A stretch of 64,000 nucleotides of DNA from Kitagawia praeruptora (taxonomy: Eukaryota; Streptophyta; Magnoliopsida; Apiales; Apiaceae), in assembly GCA_037693485.1 (NCBI GenBank), contig CM075344.1, forward strand, positions 24,140,501 through 24,204,500, given 5' to 3'. The notes under the pieces were generated by a model. The model searched no databases. It saw nothing but the letters and a program-made list of their open reading frames with translations, and was not told the origin of the DNA. Made by a program: the position numbers and the translations under genes. This document shows positions 23,729 through 36,479 of this stretch, one piece after another (within the stretch, counting starts at the first letter, position 1; every line of letters begins with the position of its first letter).

Positions 23729-23869
23729 AGTACCCCCCGGTTCCTCGAAGTCATAGGATGCGAGAGGAACCTAAATAGCTTGATATTTTAAGATCCAATC
23801 CCTTCAGTGCTCCCATGTTTCTTCTGAGTGAACCATGCGGGTCTTTGTCTTCTTGTTTGAATCGTGACA

Positions 23870-24235
23870 AGGGCACAAAGTGAATCCAATTAGGCGCTGA
23901 GTGAATCCTTTGACAAGGGCACAAAACGAATCTAATTGGGCACTAAGTGAACCTTAAGAATGTCCAGGGAACCACTTGAATCCAAATAAGGGCATAAAGT
24001 GAACCTAATTGGGCGTTATGTGAACCTATGCTGAGGGCACAAAACGAATCCAATAGGGCACTAAATGAATCCTTAAAAGGGACAAGGTGAATCGTAAGAT
24101 TGTCAAGGGAACCAAGTGAATCCAAATAAGGGCATAAAGTGAACCTAATTGGGCGTTATGTGAACCTATGCTGAGGGCACAAAACGAATCCAATAGAGCA
24201 CTAGATGAATCCTTAAAAGGGCACGAGGTTAACCT
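23870..24235. repeat. Minisatellite of GGGCACAAAGTGAATCC units with a ~148-bp duplication
   Basis: Units GGGCAC(A/T)AAGTGAATCC and GGGCGTTATGTGAACC alternate. A longer block beginning GAATCCAAATAAGGGCATAA occurs twice (about 23969 and 24117). The array lies in the internal region of the TR-GAG element where pol would normally be. Confidence 0.8.
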
Positions 24236-25499
24236 TTAAAATCATAACTTGATTGCTCAAGAGATTGCTTCATCTTCTAAGCTGCTGTTTGTTTGACTGT
24301 CTAGTGTTTGTCTATCAGAGGTACTTTAGGATCAGCTGCGTCCTAGGAGTACTTTCCAATAATGATTCTGCATTTCTCTAGCTGGCTTCTTGATCTCTCT
24401 GTTGTCTATGCTCAGGAACCTGGTGCTCAGGAACCTATGTGTCGAAATCTGGTTCTCAGGAACCTCACTACAGGAAACTGTACCTGCACAAATAACAAAT
24501 TTGTTAGTCTAGGGAGCATTTATGTGGTTCACATGTACTTATGGTTGTCCTCATGGCTGCTGCTAGGCTGACTCGGGCTCTTCTACGGGGAGGAACCTGG
24601 TCTTCTTGTAATCTACTCAGCTTCTGGTTCTTCAGGAACCTCTTGATGCTTGTCAACTCTTAATAATCTCTTTGTCTAATGCTCATTTCTTCATGTCTGA
24701 CCTTCATATTTAGTACTGGATACAATCTGTCTCCTGGCTCATACAATACTTGTTGGTTGGAACCTACGACTTGATAGGTCTAAATCTAGCCCATGGTGAT
24801 TTTGGGCACAATACTAAGAAAACTAGAAAAAGTGGATTAGTAATACGAGCTGAAGAGTTCACATATAAGTGATGCATGTATGCAAGTATGAATGATTATC
24901 TACAATATATATGTTCCTACCTTCTCAAGTGGCATATCAATTATCTACTTGACTAATTCAACTAACAAGTTCGAGATCATAAGCTAAGCATATATCTTGT
25001 GTAAACTGTAAACCTATAGGGCATGACAACATCCTAAGCATAAGTTCACATAAATTTCATTTCTAAAGATCATGCAGTATGCACATTAAACGCTATATGT
25101 ATCTAATCATTATAGAAATATAAGCTCTCATTAACAGGAAATGTGCATGATAGTTAAGGTATAAAGGCATAAAGTTAGAACTTATCTATGCTTCATCGTG
25201 CTTGTTTGTATTGAGGTTCCGTTACTGAACCTGGAAAATGGAAGCTCTTCTGTGTGTAAGCTCACAAAAGTAAGACATAGGGGAATTGAGCTACCCCCCG
25301 AGCCGTCATGACGCGTGAACCTCCTATAGCTTGTTGAAGCGGTTGACTGAAAACTGCTTGTTTCACCTATTGACTGGAAGCTTCTGATGATCATCAAGGA
25401 TGCTGCAAGCTATTTTATCAAGAACCTGTTAGTAGTACGATACCTGTTTCGATCATATACAAGCTTTATAAAATGAGAGTATTCATCTTTGTATCACTT

Positions 25500-26460
25500 T
25501 GATGAGGGCACAAGGCGAATCCAATTGAGCTCTAGGTGAATCCTGAAAAGGGCACTTAGAGAATTCAATTGGGCGCTAAGTGAATCCTTAGTAGGGCATA
25601 AGACGAAACCAGTTGAGCTTTAAGTGAATCCTGAGAAGGGCACTTGAAGAATTCGACTGGGCATCAAATGAATCCTTTTGGCTTTAGGGAGCACAAAGTG
25701 AATCCATCCGGGCTCTAGGTGAATCATGGCAACAGCACGAAGAGAATCCGGTTGGGCACTAAGTGAATTCCTTTGTGGCATCAAGTGAATCCTTATAGGC
25801 TCTAAGTGAATCCTAAAGAGGGCACAGAGAGAATCTATAGGGCACATGATGAATCATTTCAAATTCTAGGGGCACCAAGTGAATCCGTAAGGGCACAAGG
25901 TGAATCCCTTTGAAGGCTTTTCAAATACAAGAGAACTCTAGGTTAGGTTCCCCATGCTCAGGTTTCCAAAACCCTTAACTAGGTGCCCACATGCTTATGG
26001 GACTTTTGAATGCGTGCCTACGATTCATAGGGCTTTTCGATGTGGATCTTTCGTGCTTGCAAGTCTTTTTTGGCTATCGAGTGCCTGCAGCTGACAGGGC
26101 TTTCAAAGTGAATCTTTCTGGGCTCTATGCAAATCCTTGTAAGGGCATAAGGTGAATCCAACTGGTTGTTATGTGAACCTCTGCTTAGGACAATAACCGT
26201 AACCAATCGGGCACCAAATGAATCCCTAAAAGGGTACAAAAAGAATCCATTAAGATACCAAACAAATGCGTGTGGATGCATGAAGCACCAAGTGAATCCT
26301 TTTGGGCTCTAAGTGAACCTATACGGGCACATAGAGAATCCATAAGGGCACTGGGTGAATATATGAAAATTCTTAGGGAACCTAATGAATCCTTCTGGGC
26401 TCTAAGTGAATCCTTGAATGGAGCACAAAAAGAATCCAGTAGGGCACTAGATTAATCCTC
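25500..26460. repeat. Second block of GGGCACTAAGTGAATCC-type repeats
   Basis: Some 30 imperfect copies, about 17-35 bases apart, in two sub-blocks (25500-25905 and 26095-26460). On the minus strand they translate into monotonous IHL.P peptides in short frames, an effect of the repeat, not evidence of a protein. Confidence 0.8.
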
Positions 26461-27456
26461 TAAAGGCATGGAGCTCTTGCTATAAGTACACTTTCTTCTA
26501 TTCAGGTATCGGCTGGCTGGGAACTTCAAGAAGGAAGCTGCTAATCAGAAACTGGATCTTTCTTTAGATTGCTCTGCTGTGAAGTGGAAGCCTCCGTTAA
26601 GATTTGAAAACTTATTGACGTGTTCCTGATGTAAGCATGCTACTCTTCAAGATACTAGACCAAATCAATCCTCAAGGTTCTTAACCAAATATGAGCTATG
26701 AGTTTTCTAAACTGCATCCTAGCCGTGAGGTTCCTGAATCAAATCACGCTTCCTGGACCTGATTTCTCTAAGTTTTGAAATTCTCAATTTTCAAACTACC
26801 ATGTGCTATAGTAATTATACTACCCCCCAGTTCTTCAGGGAAGCTTGTCTTTGATGAAGAACTAACTCTAAGAAGCTTCACAATTCTTCGATAATTTCTA
26901 ATAAGTCGTTGAATATTCATCCATGAAGTTGAGTACTGCGTGTTTTCTTCAAAATGCTCATATCATATTCTTGTAGATACTCTTCATCAAAATCTTCAAC
27001 TATGTCGAATTTTCTTTAACGCTCGAATAAATACTATAACCTCTTCACATCATTCTTGCTTTTAGCTTTAACATGTCTTCTCCTTTCTTCTTTATCTTCT
27101 TACAAAACATGCTGAGAATGAACCTCTATACAAATATCCCAATACAGTACCTCTAAGCTTACGCGAGCTAACTCATTGTAAGAAACAAGAGATACTTAAA
27201 GAGACTACTTGAGAGGTATTTCTCGCAGGTCACTGAATTGAATGAGGTATGTTCCTTGTTTTACTAGCTAAATATAATCTCATGTATGACGTAATACAAG
27301 GAAAAGAACTACTCATAATTTCGTTGAAAACTACTCGAAAGAAATAGGTTTACTTGCTAGGAAGGTATACATGCACTACCCCCCAGTTCTAAGAAGGAAA
27401 TACATATATAAATAAAGGTCTCTCAACTATACTTTAAGGAAGCTCTCAAACTTTCA

Positions 27457-28922
27457 ACTACTGGTCACCTCGAGCTATCCATTCCGCGAGCTTCCCGGCT
27501 TTAATCAATTCCTCAATTTGGTCTTTCAATGCTCTGCATTCGGAAGTATCATGGCAATTTATCCTCATGGAAATCACAATATTTCTTTAGATCTTTCCTT
27601 GCTCCTATTGGTAAAGGTGTAGGCTTTACAAATATTCCTTCTTTCCCATACACCATGAAGATGTGGTCCACTGGAGCAACCAAAGAGGTATAACTATCGC
27701 ACTTTGTCTTCAAATTTGCTTTACTTCTTTTGGAGGAAGCTCGATCACCAATAACATATGCTTGCGGGCTTGGAGACCTCTCTCGCTTGCTTCCTTTGTG
27801 ACTAGCTTCATCTCCAAGATCTTCTGTTTCTCTCAACTTCAACAAGGATTCTTCTACACACTTATATAATTCAGCTTGTTTGTAGAAATCAGCCAGTGTA
27901 CCAGGTTCACGTACTTGTAACTCCTTCCAGAAGTCTGAACCAGCTCTAACTCCAGCAATCAGGAAGCTCATAATGACCTCGTCAGGAGCTTTCTTAACTC
28001 TAGGAACCTCTGCATTAAAACGTTTGAGGTACTCTGTCAAGGTCTCATCTGCTCTCTGTTTGATGTTGGCCAAGGTATTGGTTGGGGGTGCAAAAGCGAC
28101 GGAAGCTCTAAACTGAGTAACAAAGAGTTTCCCCATATTTTCCCAGGAATCTATAGAATCTGATGGTAACCTCTTGAACCACTGATGAGCTCCACCATGA
28201 AGGGTTGCAGCCAGTAATCTACACCTTGTTGGCTCGTTAACTTGATAAACTTCCATCTCGGTATTGAAACGACCAAGATACTCCACAGGATCCGTAGTGC
28301 CATCAAATTTAAACTCGTTTGACATATGATAGGATTTAGGTAACGAGGATTTTCTAACCTTCTTGGTGAATGGAGATGAGGTTATTGCACCTGTTGTTGA
28401 CTGCTTTTCTTCCTTGAGTTTTACTAAAATCTTCTTGATGTCTTCAGCATTCAAATCACCAGCTCCACCGTCCTTTGCTTCCTTATCTTTATCATCGGCT
28501 TCCTGTGAATCTGCTATACACGAGTCGTTCGCGATCTCGTCTGAACTTGAATCATCTTTAATTATCTCGATGGAAGGTTCCTTAACAGGAGGTTGTTTAT
28601 CCTTCGGTTCACCATCTTCTTCACCTTCAGTACCTTTCTTTGGGTCTTCGATCTCTTCCTCAGCCTTTTCTTCACGTTCTTCTATGCCAATGTCCAACTT
28701 CTTTGAAGAACTCTTAGCTTTCTTACCCTTCTTTCTTGATGCCAACTTCGACTTCCTCTTCTTCTTCGGTGTTATTTGTTCGAGGGTTGTAAGACTTTCT
28801 TCAATCGACTTTAGATGCTCTAGGACGTCAGCAGGAGTAATCTTCTTCGTTTTCGGGGTTTGATCTTTCTCTACAGATTGTGTTGCTTCGCTATTAGAAC
28901 TGCCTGCCATCTTTCCACTCAT
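27457..28922 (-). pseudogene. gag: gag of the TR-GAG element, broken in the zinc knuckle
   Basis: Capsid-type protein. First ATG at 28922 (MSGKMAGSSN); the frame is open upstream almost to the LTR, but only from a TTG. Residues 60-170 are Lys/Glu-rich with a basic KKKRKSKLASRKKGKK stretch. About 210-370 is a retrotransposon gag domain (FDGTTDPVEYLGRFN, WFKRLP, LFVTQFRAS, ETLTEYLKRFN). The frame stops at 27549 just after CDFHED; one base out of frame the sequence continues HDTSECRALKDQIEELI..AEWIARGD and stops near 27457. The knuckle is thus split by a one-base difference at TTGCC. The stop soon after shows that no pol follows. Confidence 0.85.
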
Positions 28923-28955
28923 AAGATGATAACTCTGCCCTCCTTCTAGCGCCAA

Positions 28956-29740
28956 TGTTGATGAGTGGATTTCGTAACAACTTTTGAGAGGTTTATGGTG
29001 AGTTGTAAAGGCTAACGATCAACTAATCTATGGAGAATGGAGGTTTTTTTTAGTTGAACTGAGCTCGAGAGCGTTTACAAGAATCTCGCGAGTTCCCTTG
29101 AGGCTTGTGTCGTGTGTTCTCAAGAATCTCGTAGGTGTATTGCGAGGCTTGTAAAAAACATGTTCTCAAGGTGCCTACGTACCCCTTGCTTATATAGGGA
29201 TCAAGTTCACGTATTTCTTTTTAGACTAGAAGTCTGGTTAGGCGGCAAGATGCTAGGTTCCTAATTCGTGGGGAAGTCCTTTTCTCCAGATTCAGCCACG
29301 AATAGGCGACCTAAGTCGAATAGAACTCGAGTTCTAGTCCGACTAGGAGTATGTTTACAAGTTCTCGTCCTATTAGATGTATTCAAGGATCATATGCGCC
29401 CAAGGAATACATTCCAATAAGGAGTTGATGTTCATGACTTGCTCCTAAAGAATAGGAGGCTTTATCGTTCTATAAATCTGCTGGAATAAATCTATTTTCG
29501 CACAGGAAGCTGTCTCTCAGGAACCTGTCTGCAGGAACCTGTTTCTCGGGAAGCTGTCTACAGGAAGCTGTCTCTCGGGAAGCTGTCTCTCGGGAACCTG
29601 AACCTGTCTAGATCCATTTCACATGCTATTTAGCCCCATTTAACTTAAGGGACCTCAATCATAACCCATATTACTCATACGGATTGGATCCTTAAGCCTA
29701 ATGGGCCTAAATCTAACCCATGGAGATTTTGGGCACAACA
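28956..29740 (-). repeat. 5' LTR of the TR-GAG element
   Basis: 785-bp copy with one extra GGAAGCTGTCTCTCG unit near 29575. On the minus strand it is followed by TTGGCGCTAGAAGGAGGGC, the primer-binding position; I do not assign the tRNA. Confidence 0.92.
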
Positions 29741-29843
29741 GTATGTATGTATGTATGCATGTATGTATGCATGTATGTTTGTATGTATTCATGCATGTAT
29801 GTATGTATGTTATATGTATGTATGTATACATATATTATATGTA
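29741..29843. repeat. Continuation of the (TATG)n array
   Basis: Alternating TATG/CATG microsatellite between the TR-GAG and the MULE-like element, ending with the 10-bp target site ATTATATGTA. Confidence 0.75.
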
Positions 29844-30354
29844 GGCCAATATTCCATAGAGAACCATCTTGCATGGAGTACATGAGAGAACCCTCTCCAT
29901 TAATCTGGACCGTATGATTAAAAATTATCCAACGGTTAATGTTAATTAAAATTATTCTAACAAAATAACGATTAATTGCGGCGACTCTCTCTGTCACTCT
30001 CTCCTATCTCGCTCGCACTCTCCTCTCTCTCTCTTGCTTTCTCCTCTCTGGCTCTCTCTTTTTGATTTCAATTGAATGTATTGCGTCTTCTTCAAATCAA
30101 GCTCAGTTGTGTGATTATGTTGACATTCAATCTTCATCAGGTCCGATTTATAGAATCAACAATCAATTTGCATTTGTTTACAACATTTTTTTGATTCAAT
30201 TTTGTGTATATCTTCTCTGTTTGTTTGTAATATATGTTTCGTATGTCTTGATTTTGTTGTGTGTGTTAATGTTTTTTTTTTTGTTTTTTGTAGTAGCTAT
30301 ATTGAATCTATATACACAAACAACTATTATGTTTTCAACTTGTAATGAATATTT

Positions 30355-30780
30355 TTTTTGATTCTACTATAGAATCAAAACAACTGTTTATACACAGTTC
30401 GTTGCATTACTAATTATCTCCTGCATTTTTTTTATTCCACTGTAGAATCAAAATTTATATAGTATTTTATTGTTTCGTTTTTTAAATTGAAAAAATTACA
30501 AAGTTGATTCTACTATTGATTCGTCTTTAGTTTAATTCTATTGTATATTTTTAATCTGAATGTTTATTCTGTTATAGAATCAAATTAGTGAGTTGAAAAG
30601 TTGATTGCACCCTATATTTGTCTTAATTTTGAATGTAATGTGTATTCCAATCCAATTCTCTGATTCTATTATAGAATCAAAGTAATTAATCAAAATTTTG
30701 ATTTTATTCTAGATTTGTCTTAAGTTTGATTCTACTGTATATTTCCACTCCAATTTTTTAATTCTACTACAGAATGAAGG
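30355..30780. repeat. Palindrome cluster 1 (GATTCTACTATAGAATC family)
   Basis: At least seven degenerate copies about 60-100 bases apart, mostly perfect or near-perfect inverted repeats of GATTCTA. It starts about 510 bases from the left end of the MULE-like element. Confidence 0.75.
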
Positions 30781-32842
30781 TAGTGAATTAATTTAGTAAA
30801 TAGTGTTATTGATTAATTTAGCATAATTGTCTTAATTACGAGAATTTTCCCTATGAATCTGATAATTTGGCCTAATTACGAGAATCTGGATTCTGTTTTA
30901 AGGTGATTTGGATTGTAAGTGTTTTCGTGATTTTTTTATACAAAGGAAGTGTGGTTTTTGAATTTATATGCCTCTGTGTTGACTTACACACTAAATGAAT
31001 TATCATTTATCAGGTTGTACCATTCCTGGAAGAATACGAGGGATGTGAGTGCCAACGTAATATTGGACATAGACATGGCATTTTGATGTAGGACAACCTA
31101 GGAGAAAGTCTAAACACCTAAATAAGGAATACAATGAAAAAGCATTGTGCATGTCCCTGATATAAAGTGTTATCGGACACATCTCAATCCTAAATATCTA
31201 CTTGTATATATATATTGGGCGACCAACTCCTCTTTATTGTATTGTGTTACCGGATTGCTCTCATTTACCCTTGAAATTGAGCTTTAAAACTTGGTTTCTA
31301 GTATCACTCTTAGTGCCATACTCTGACTCGTCTTAAATTCAAAATTTTGTTTCATAAGGAGGTAGCTATAGTTAAACCACAATAAATTAATTCCCTTAGG
31401 AGACGTGATAATAAGTTGATTTTACAGTAGTAAAAACTGCAATGTAAGCGAGAAATCTTGTTGTAATCATATTTTATCAGCAATGGCAGATAGAGAAAAT
31501 AATGCATTAAGTGGAAAATAGGAACTGTGCCAGGGTCCAAAACTATATGCCCCAAATGCCATATAGTTTTATCAAATACTTATGCACATTGTACACCTCT
31601 GGTTCTGTGAAGTATGACTGTGATCATTTATATAGGATTTTGTTTTTGCTAACAAAAAAATTCATTTATTTATTTTTTTCATTGATTGAATATCCATCAT
31701 CAAAATGTTCGGCTTAGGCAATTTGTCAATTTTCGTGTAGATACTATTTGTTCGTATCCTCACTGTATATATTGTAGTGATTTACAAATTATTGTTTTAT
31801 GGTCGAAGCATATTATCATCCACATTTGATTTCTTAATTTGGTCTAATATAAATACATTTTAAACATAAGATAAATAAAAAGCACAAAACAGATGCAAGT
31901 GAAAAGAGAAGAATGAAAGTAAAATGCAATTTAAAAAAGTTCATATTTATATACGCACATTTACATTAAAAATAAATTATAGCTCAATTATGTGTGTGGT
32001 TTTTGTAGAATGAACTTTTAGGAGACGATTGAACTAGAGTGATGTAAAAAAGACAAACTCTAGGAGTTAAACTGTTACTTGTTTCTGCCAAAGAAAATGT
32101 CCTCAGTTATATGTTGACACCATGGGGCTTGGCCTATTAATTAATTAATCTTTAGTATATGCCTCATTTACTCCTTATACTTGTATCATCGCAAAACAAC
32201 TCCTTCTCTGGCTGGTGCATCTACAAACACTTCTGCAATTCTTCCATGTCTTTGCAAAACCTTACCTGCTATATACATTAAAATATAATATTAGGGTATT
32301 CAAATAATTGATATTCCTTTAACTGTATTACATTTCTTATTAGCAATCAAGAAATTCACATGTACTTCTGGTATATCATGTCACATGTTAAACTTTTCTG
32401 CATATTGTATAGCACAAAGGGAGTATTTATTTTGACAATTGAAGTCCTGTCAAGCCTATTATTTAGTATTACAATGTATCTGTCAATAGTATATTTAATA
32501 AACAAGTTTAATTAGCTAAATGTATATTCTTTTTTGTGAAAAGCATGTTCTATTGAAAACCATTCAAAGAATCAGATGGTTTAGGTGATTGTGACATCAG
32601 TTAAAGTTGGTATTGAGCTTGGTCATATTGTAGTAATTCCTTTGTTAAATTTATGCATAGTTTATTAGTCATTAAGGTTGGTTATCACCAAATTAAGGTC
32701 ACTATATATGTAATATAGTGTATGCTAACATATGTGGATACAAGTTGTCGCAGGAAAACAATTTTCTCTTCACTTCTATAATACTTTTTAAGTGTTTACG
32801 TCTTTCTTTTCCATTAACCACTTTTTGCTTATCTCGTATCAG

Positions 32843-33081
32843 ACTTCTCTTCCTGTTGAGGAGATAACAACGTCCTTGGAAAAGATGGGTTATGAGGTCA
32901 TGACCTCTGATGATGCAGGGCGGTTTGTTTGCAACTATGTCTATTACCATTCCTTGCGTTTTGCAGAGCAGAATGCAACTATATCTTATCACTCGTTGTG
33001 CATGTTCCCTCCTTAATTATAGACAAGGAGACTCAAATGCAATTTGTTGCTTCCTTGTTTGAAGTTCTTGCCTCAAATTAA
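32843..33081 (+). pseudogene. Captured last exon of a pyrrolidone-carboxylate peptidase
   Basis: After a splice-acceptor-like TATCAG the plus strand encodes TSLPVEEITTSLEKMGYEVM, then TSDDAGRFVCNYVYYHSLRF. This is the distinctive stretch of plant pyroglutamyl-peptidase I (removes N-terminal pyroglutamate; the Cys of RFVCN is the catalytic residue in this family). A one-base shift near 32990 moves the frame; the rest continues as HVP..IDKETQMQFVASLFEVLASN and reaches TAA at 33081. It is a single exon with a frameshift inside a transposon, so a transduplicated fragment and not an active gene. Confidence 0.75.
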
Positions 33082-33510
33082 ATGTCCACTACAAGCAACA
33101 TGATGCTTCCTCTTTGAAGGTGATATTGCTTCGTAAAAGTACTCATCCAAAAATGGTATTTGCTTCTTTAATTTATATAGCCTGCATATTGCCAATATCT
33201 GCCTACTTCCATGTTGAAGGAACTTGCCAGCCAGTAGTATGTACCCACTGAGTGTGAGTGATTCACCGCTTCGATGCTGGAAGTTCTCAAATTGGTAGCC
33301 TAATGCAAACCTTACATTCTTCATTGTGGTAGCATGGTTTTTGTAAATTTTGTTATATGCTTGTAAATTGGACATGTGAGAAATCTTTTTTGGTGACAGT
33401 TGGAATCTATATATGTAGGGCGTATTTGTGATGAAAGTTAATCTGTAATAATCTCTGGATTATTTTGAAGGATATAACAGAACTAGTATTTTTTTTTTCT
33501 TGTACAAAAG

Positions 33511-33759
33511 GGAGCCTTTGATTTGTCAAAATTTTCTTTTACAAATGCTCGGGTCAAGATCACAGAGGATGATAAGTTTCAAGTGCTCGGGCTTCTAAAA
33601 GGCCAATTGGACATTTCTTTTACAAATAACAAAAAAAGATTAAATGATTGGGGAAGTCGGTTTCCAGATAAGATGAAGAGTAGAATAACCGAGAAGAATA
33701 TATTCGAATCAATGGCACGAAGTACAGAGGTGGATGAGCATTTCAATCAAAATTTATGA
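33511..33759 (+). pseudogene. Unidentified open coding-like segment in the MULE-like element
   Basis: An 80-codon open stretch (GAFDLSKFSFTNARVKITED..) ends with TGA at 33759. Composition looks protein-like (NDWGSRFPDKMKSRITEKNI) but I do not recognise the family. It lies 430 bases after the peptidase exon on the same strand, so it may be another captured exon or part of the element's own past coding capacity. Confidence 0.35.
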
Positions 33760-33829
33760 TTCTAGTGTCAAACTTGTTTTTAAGAAATTTTATGATTCTG
33801 AGCACCAATTTTAAAAATCACAGTATATA

Positions 33830-34450
33830 CTAATTTGGTTCTACAGTAGAACCGAGGTTTAAAAAATTTTATATGCATCAAGGTTCTAATGTAGAATCAA
33901 AAATTATTCTACATTAAAATTAAGAAAATTAAATAGTTATTTAGTGTTAAATTTTAACTATATACAAAGTTGATTCTATAGTAGAATCGAGATTCTAAAA
34001 CAATTATATGTATCAAGCATGTACTCTAGAATAAAAAATTCTGATAACTAAATAGTTATTTTATAGTTATTTGGTTTTAAAGTTTTATAATATACAAAAA
34101 TGGTTCTATAGTAGAATCGAGCTTTAAAAAACATTACATGCATCAAGCTTGTACTGTAGAATAAAAAATTATGCTTCATGAAAATTAAGAAAATTAAATA
34201 GTTATTTAGTGTTAAATTTTAACTATATACGAATTTGGTTCTACAGTAGAATCGAGTTTTAAAATATATATATATGTATCAAGCGTCTACTGTAGAATAA
34301 AAAAATATGCTATACTGAAATTAAAAAAATAAACTAAGTACTTCTTTGGCTCTATTCTAAAAATAAAAGTGTGTTTTTTTCCGGTTAGTAATTTCTAATA
34401 AAAAATAACAAATAATATATTTACAAATTTGATTCTACATTAGAATCAAC
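33830..34450. repeat. Palindrome cluster 2
   Basis: Six or more copies of GGTTCTACAGTAGAATCGAG / GATTCTATAGTAGAATCGAG, about 130 bases apart, alternating with AAATAGTTATTTAGTGTTAAATTTTAACTATATAC repeats. It forms an imperfect tandem array with a unit of about 130-150 bp. Confidence 0.75.
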
Positions 34451-34769
34451 TATAAAAAGCTAAAACATTGAGAATAATATATAATAAGGATACTTAAAAC
34501 AAAATCCGCATGATAAAACTTTGTTTATTTGTAATGCAAGTGATTCATTATGTTAACAATACAAACATTATCCATCCCAAAACAAATCTTTTACAAAATT
34601 ACGTCGTATCACATCACTTGTTTTTCATTACAATTCAAAGATATAAATGAAAATATATCACATAATGTGTAGCACATTAACAATCTTCATCTCAATGCTC
34701 TCCTCAACAGATCCTCCCTGCTTATGAACACTTGCTCGACAAACACTGTAAAATAGAACTTTTTGTAAT

Positions 34770-36154
34770 AAGCAAAAAGAACAACTTATGACATATAAAG
34801 CAAAAAGATGGAATACCTTTGATAGAGAATATGCTTAAATAAAAAATTACACTTCCTTTGCCATATTCTTCATCTAAGCCCACTCCTGATGTTAAATTAT
34901 CGCAAAAAGATTCTAGATCATCCACACTGAACAACTCTTCATTCATCTATTAAAATATGAATAAAATTTGGTAAAGTTCTTTCGGATTCAAATATGATGT
35001 ACAAAGTGGGGACCGAACAAAAATAAAAACATTGAGCAAGTATTGTTATCAACTTACAAATCCGGGAAAATCTTTGGATATCTGGAAATGATCATGACAT
35101 GCCATTAGGAATTTGAACATGTAGTGTAACACATAGTATTCACATTTAGCACCATCTGTTTGTGCGGCGTTTAGGTATTTCGAATCGAATGTTGAAACTC
35201 TCTTCAAAACTTTCTTCTTTATCTCCGTATTTGTATATATCAGAAATAAACCTGAAGATTTTTTTTTATATCAAAAAACACTAAGACACTTAAGCTCAGG
35301 CACTTCCATCATACCAAAACAATAATGGTACGACACTTAAGCTCAGGCACTTCCATCATACAAAAATAATAAAGGTAAAGCAAAAAAATAACTATGAAAT
35401 CTATATTGAGATACAATTTTAGAAAATGAATCTACAGATAAAATAATAATAATTTTTAATAATGTGAGCATGCAAATAAACGATTAAACTACTAAATGAT
35501 GGCAATTGTTTTTTGATTCCAACTGATGCTATTTAAAGACTCTTACTTAAGCCAATAATCTCCTCACATCTAATTGAATACTTAATGTTGCTAAACAAGT
35601 AATCAGAAAGAGCCTTTTATTGATAAAAAAGGAAAGAAAAACAAAGCATTGCGCACATCAGGAATAACATAATCAAGAAAGCACAATAAAAAAACACTGC
35701 AAAATCAAACACTGCCAAATGAGAGAAATATAGGAAACTGGAACTAGCTAGTACAAGGTAATACCGTCTTAATTGTGGTTCAAGTTTCTCAGATCCTGCT
35801 GCTTGCAATGAGTCCAATAGCAACACACATGGACGTTTTGTTTCTGACTCCAAATGCTCCCCAATATTGCAAATTATCATTAAATTTCAATGATTTCTAT
35901 TAATAAACAATATTCAGTTCCTTATGATTAGTCAGTACAATGAATAATACTCCTACAAAACTAAGACATGATACTTTTGACTTTACTTACGATTGACACA
36001 TCAGAACAAGGCCATATCTACTTGAGAGAACTTTTTCCTTGCATGCCCAATTCGTTATATTGCTATCAAATCTGTCTTTGATGTAGCTTTCAAAGCACAG
36101 AGGGTCAAAGTACACGCACCCTGATATTCTTTCAGATGGTACTTTCTCTTTCTC
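34770..36154 (-). pseudogene. Ulp1-like (C48) cysteine protease exons in the MULE-like element
   Basis: Minus-strand pieces with AG/GT borders: 36154-35991 (SGCVYFDPLCFESYIKDRFD), about 35885-35765 (MIICNIGEHLESETKRPCVL then LLDSLQA..EKLEPQLRR), 35254-35058 (DSKYLNAAQTDGAKCEYYVL then HYMFKF) and 34946-34770 (MNEELFSVDDLESFCDNLTS). The LLDSL block and a Q-x5-C-x-YY motif near the end match the catalytic half of plant Ulp1/ULP2-type SUMO proteases, where Asp, Gln and Cys are catalytic. The W/H part of the active site is degraded or missing. Ulp1-like genes are known passengers of some plant MULEs (Kaonashi group), so this may be the element's own passenger rather than a fresh capture. Confidence 0.6.
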
Positions 36155-36479
36155 CTATAAGAGCCTAAATAAAACAAATTTATTTAAATCAATACATTTA
36201 CAGAATCCACCTTAGCATTCAAATGAAAAAACACAACAATTAATAAGAAAAAAACTTAATTATCATGAAATCTTATAAATTCACATACAATATAGTTTTA
36301 TTACCTCCAATATTGATCGAAGTTTAATGTGCTAAGTTGATCTTCTTTATCAGCAGTCATGTTTCTTACGCGTGCCGTTCCACTTTTCTTGGATCCACCT
36401 TTTTAAAATTTATATTGCTTTCCTCCTGACCGTGTACGTGTCATGATCAAGTGAATTTAGTCAAGTACTAAGAACTGAA

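Larger units (their letters stand above)
22959..29740 (-). mobile_element. Gag-only LTR retrotransposon (TR-GAG type, gypsy-like), 6,782 bp
   Basis: Direct repeats 22959-23728 and 28956-29740 with TG..CA ends (TGTTGATGAG..CACAACA on the plus strand) and the 5-bp duplication GTATG at 22954-22958 and 29741-29745. The element reads on the minus strand. A purine run (CCGGGGGGTACT) precedes the 3' LTR and a gag frame follows the 5' LTR. No protease, reverse transcriptase or integrase is detectable in the 3.8 kb between gag and the 3' LTR. Such gag-only LTR elements have been described in plants as TR-GAGs. Only two substitutions and a 15-bp duplication were noticed between the LTRs, so it is young and was presumably moved by enzymes from another element. 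Confidence 0.9.

Noticed and set aside
25620..26281. Minus-strand peptides with repeated IHLMP/IHLEP in the TR-GAG element
   Set aside because: They are translations of a minisatellite, appear in several frames and carry no domain.
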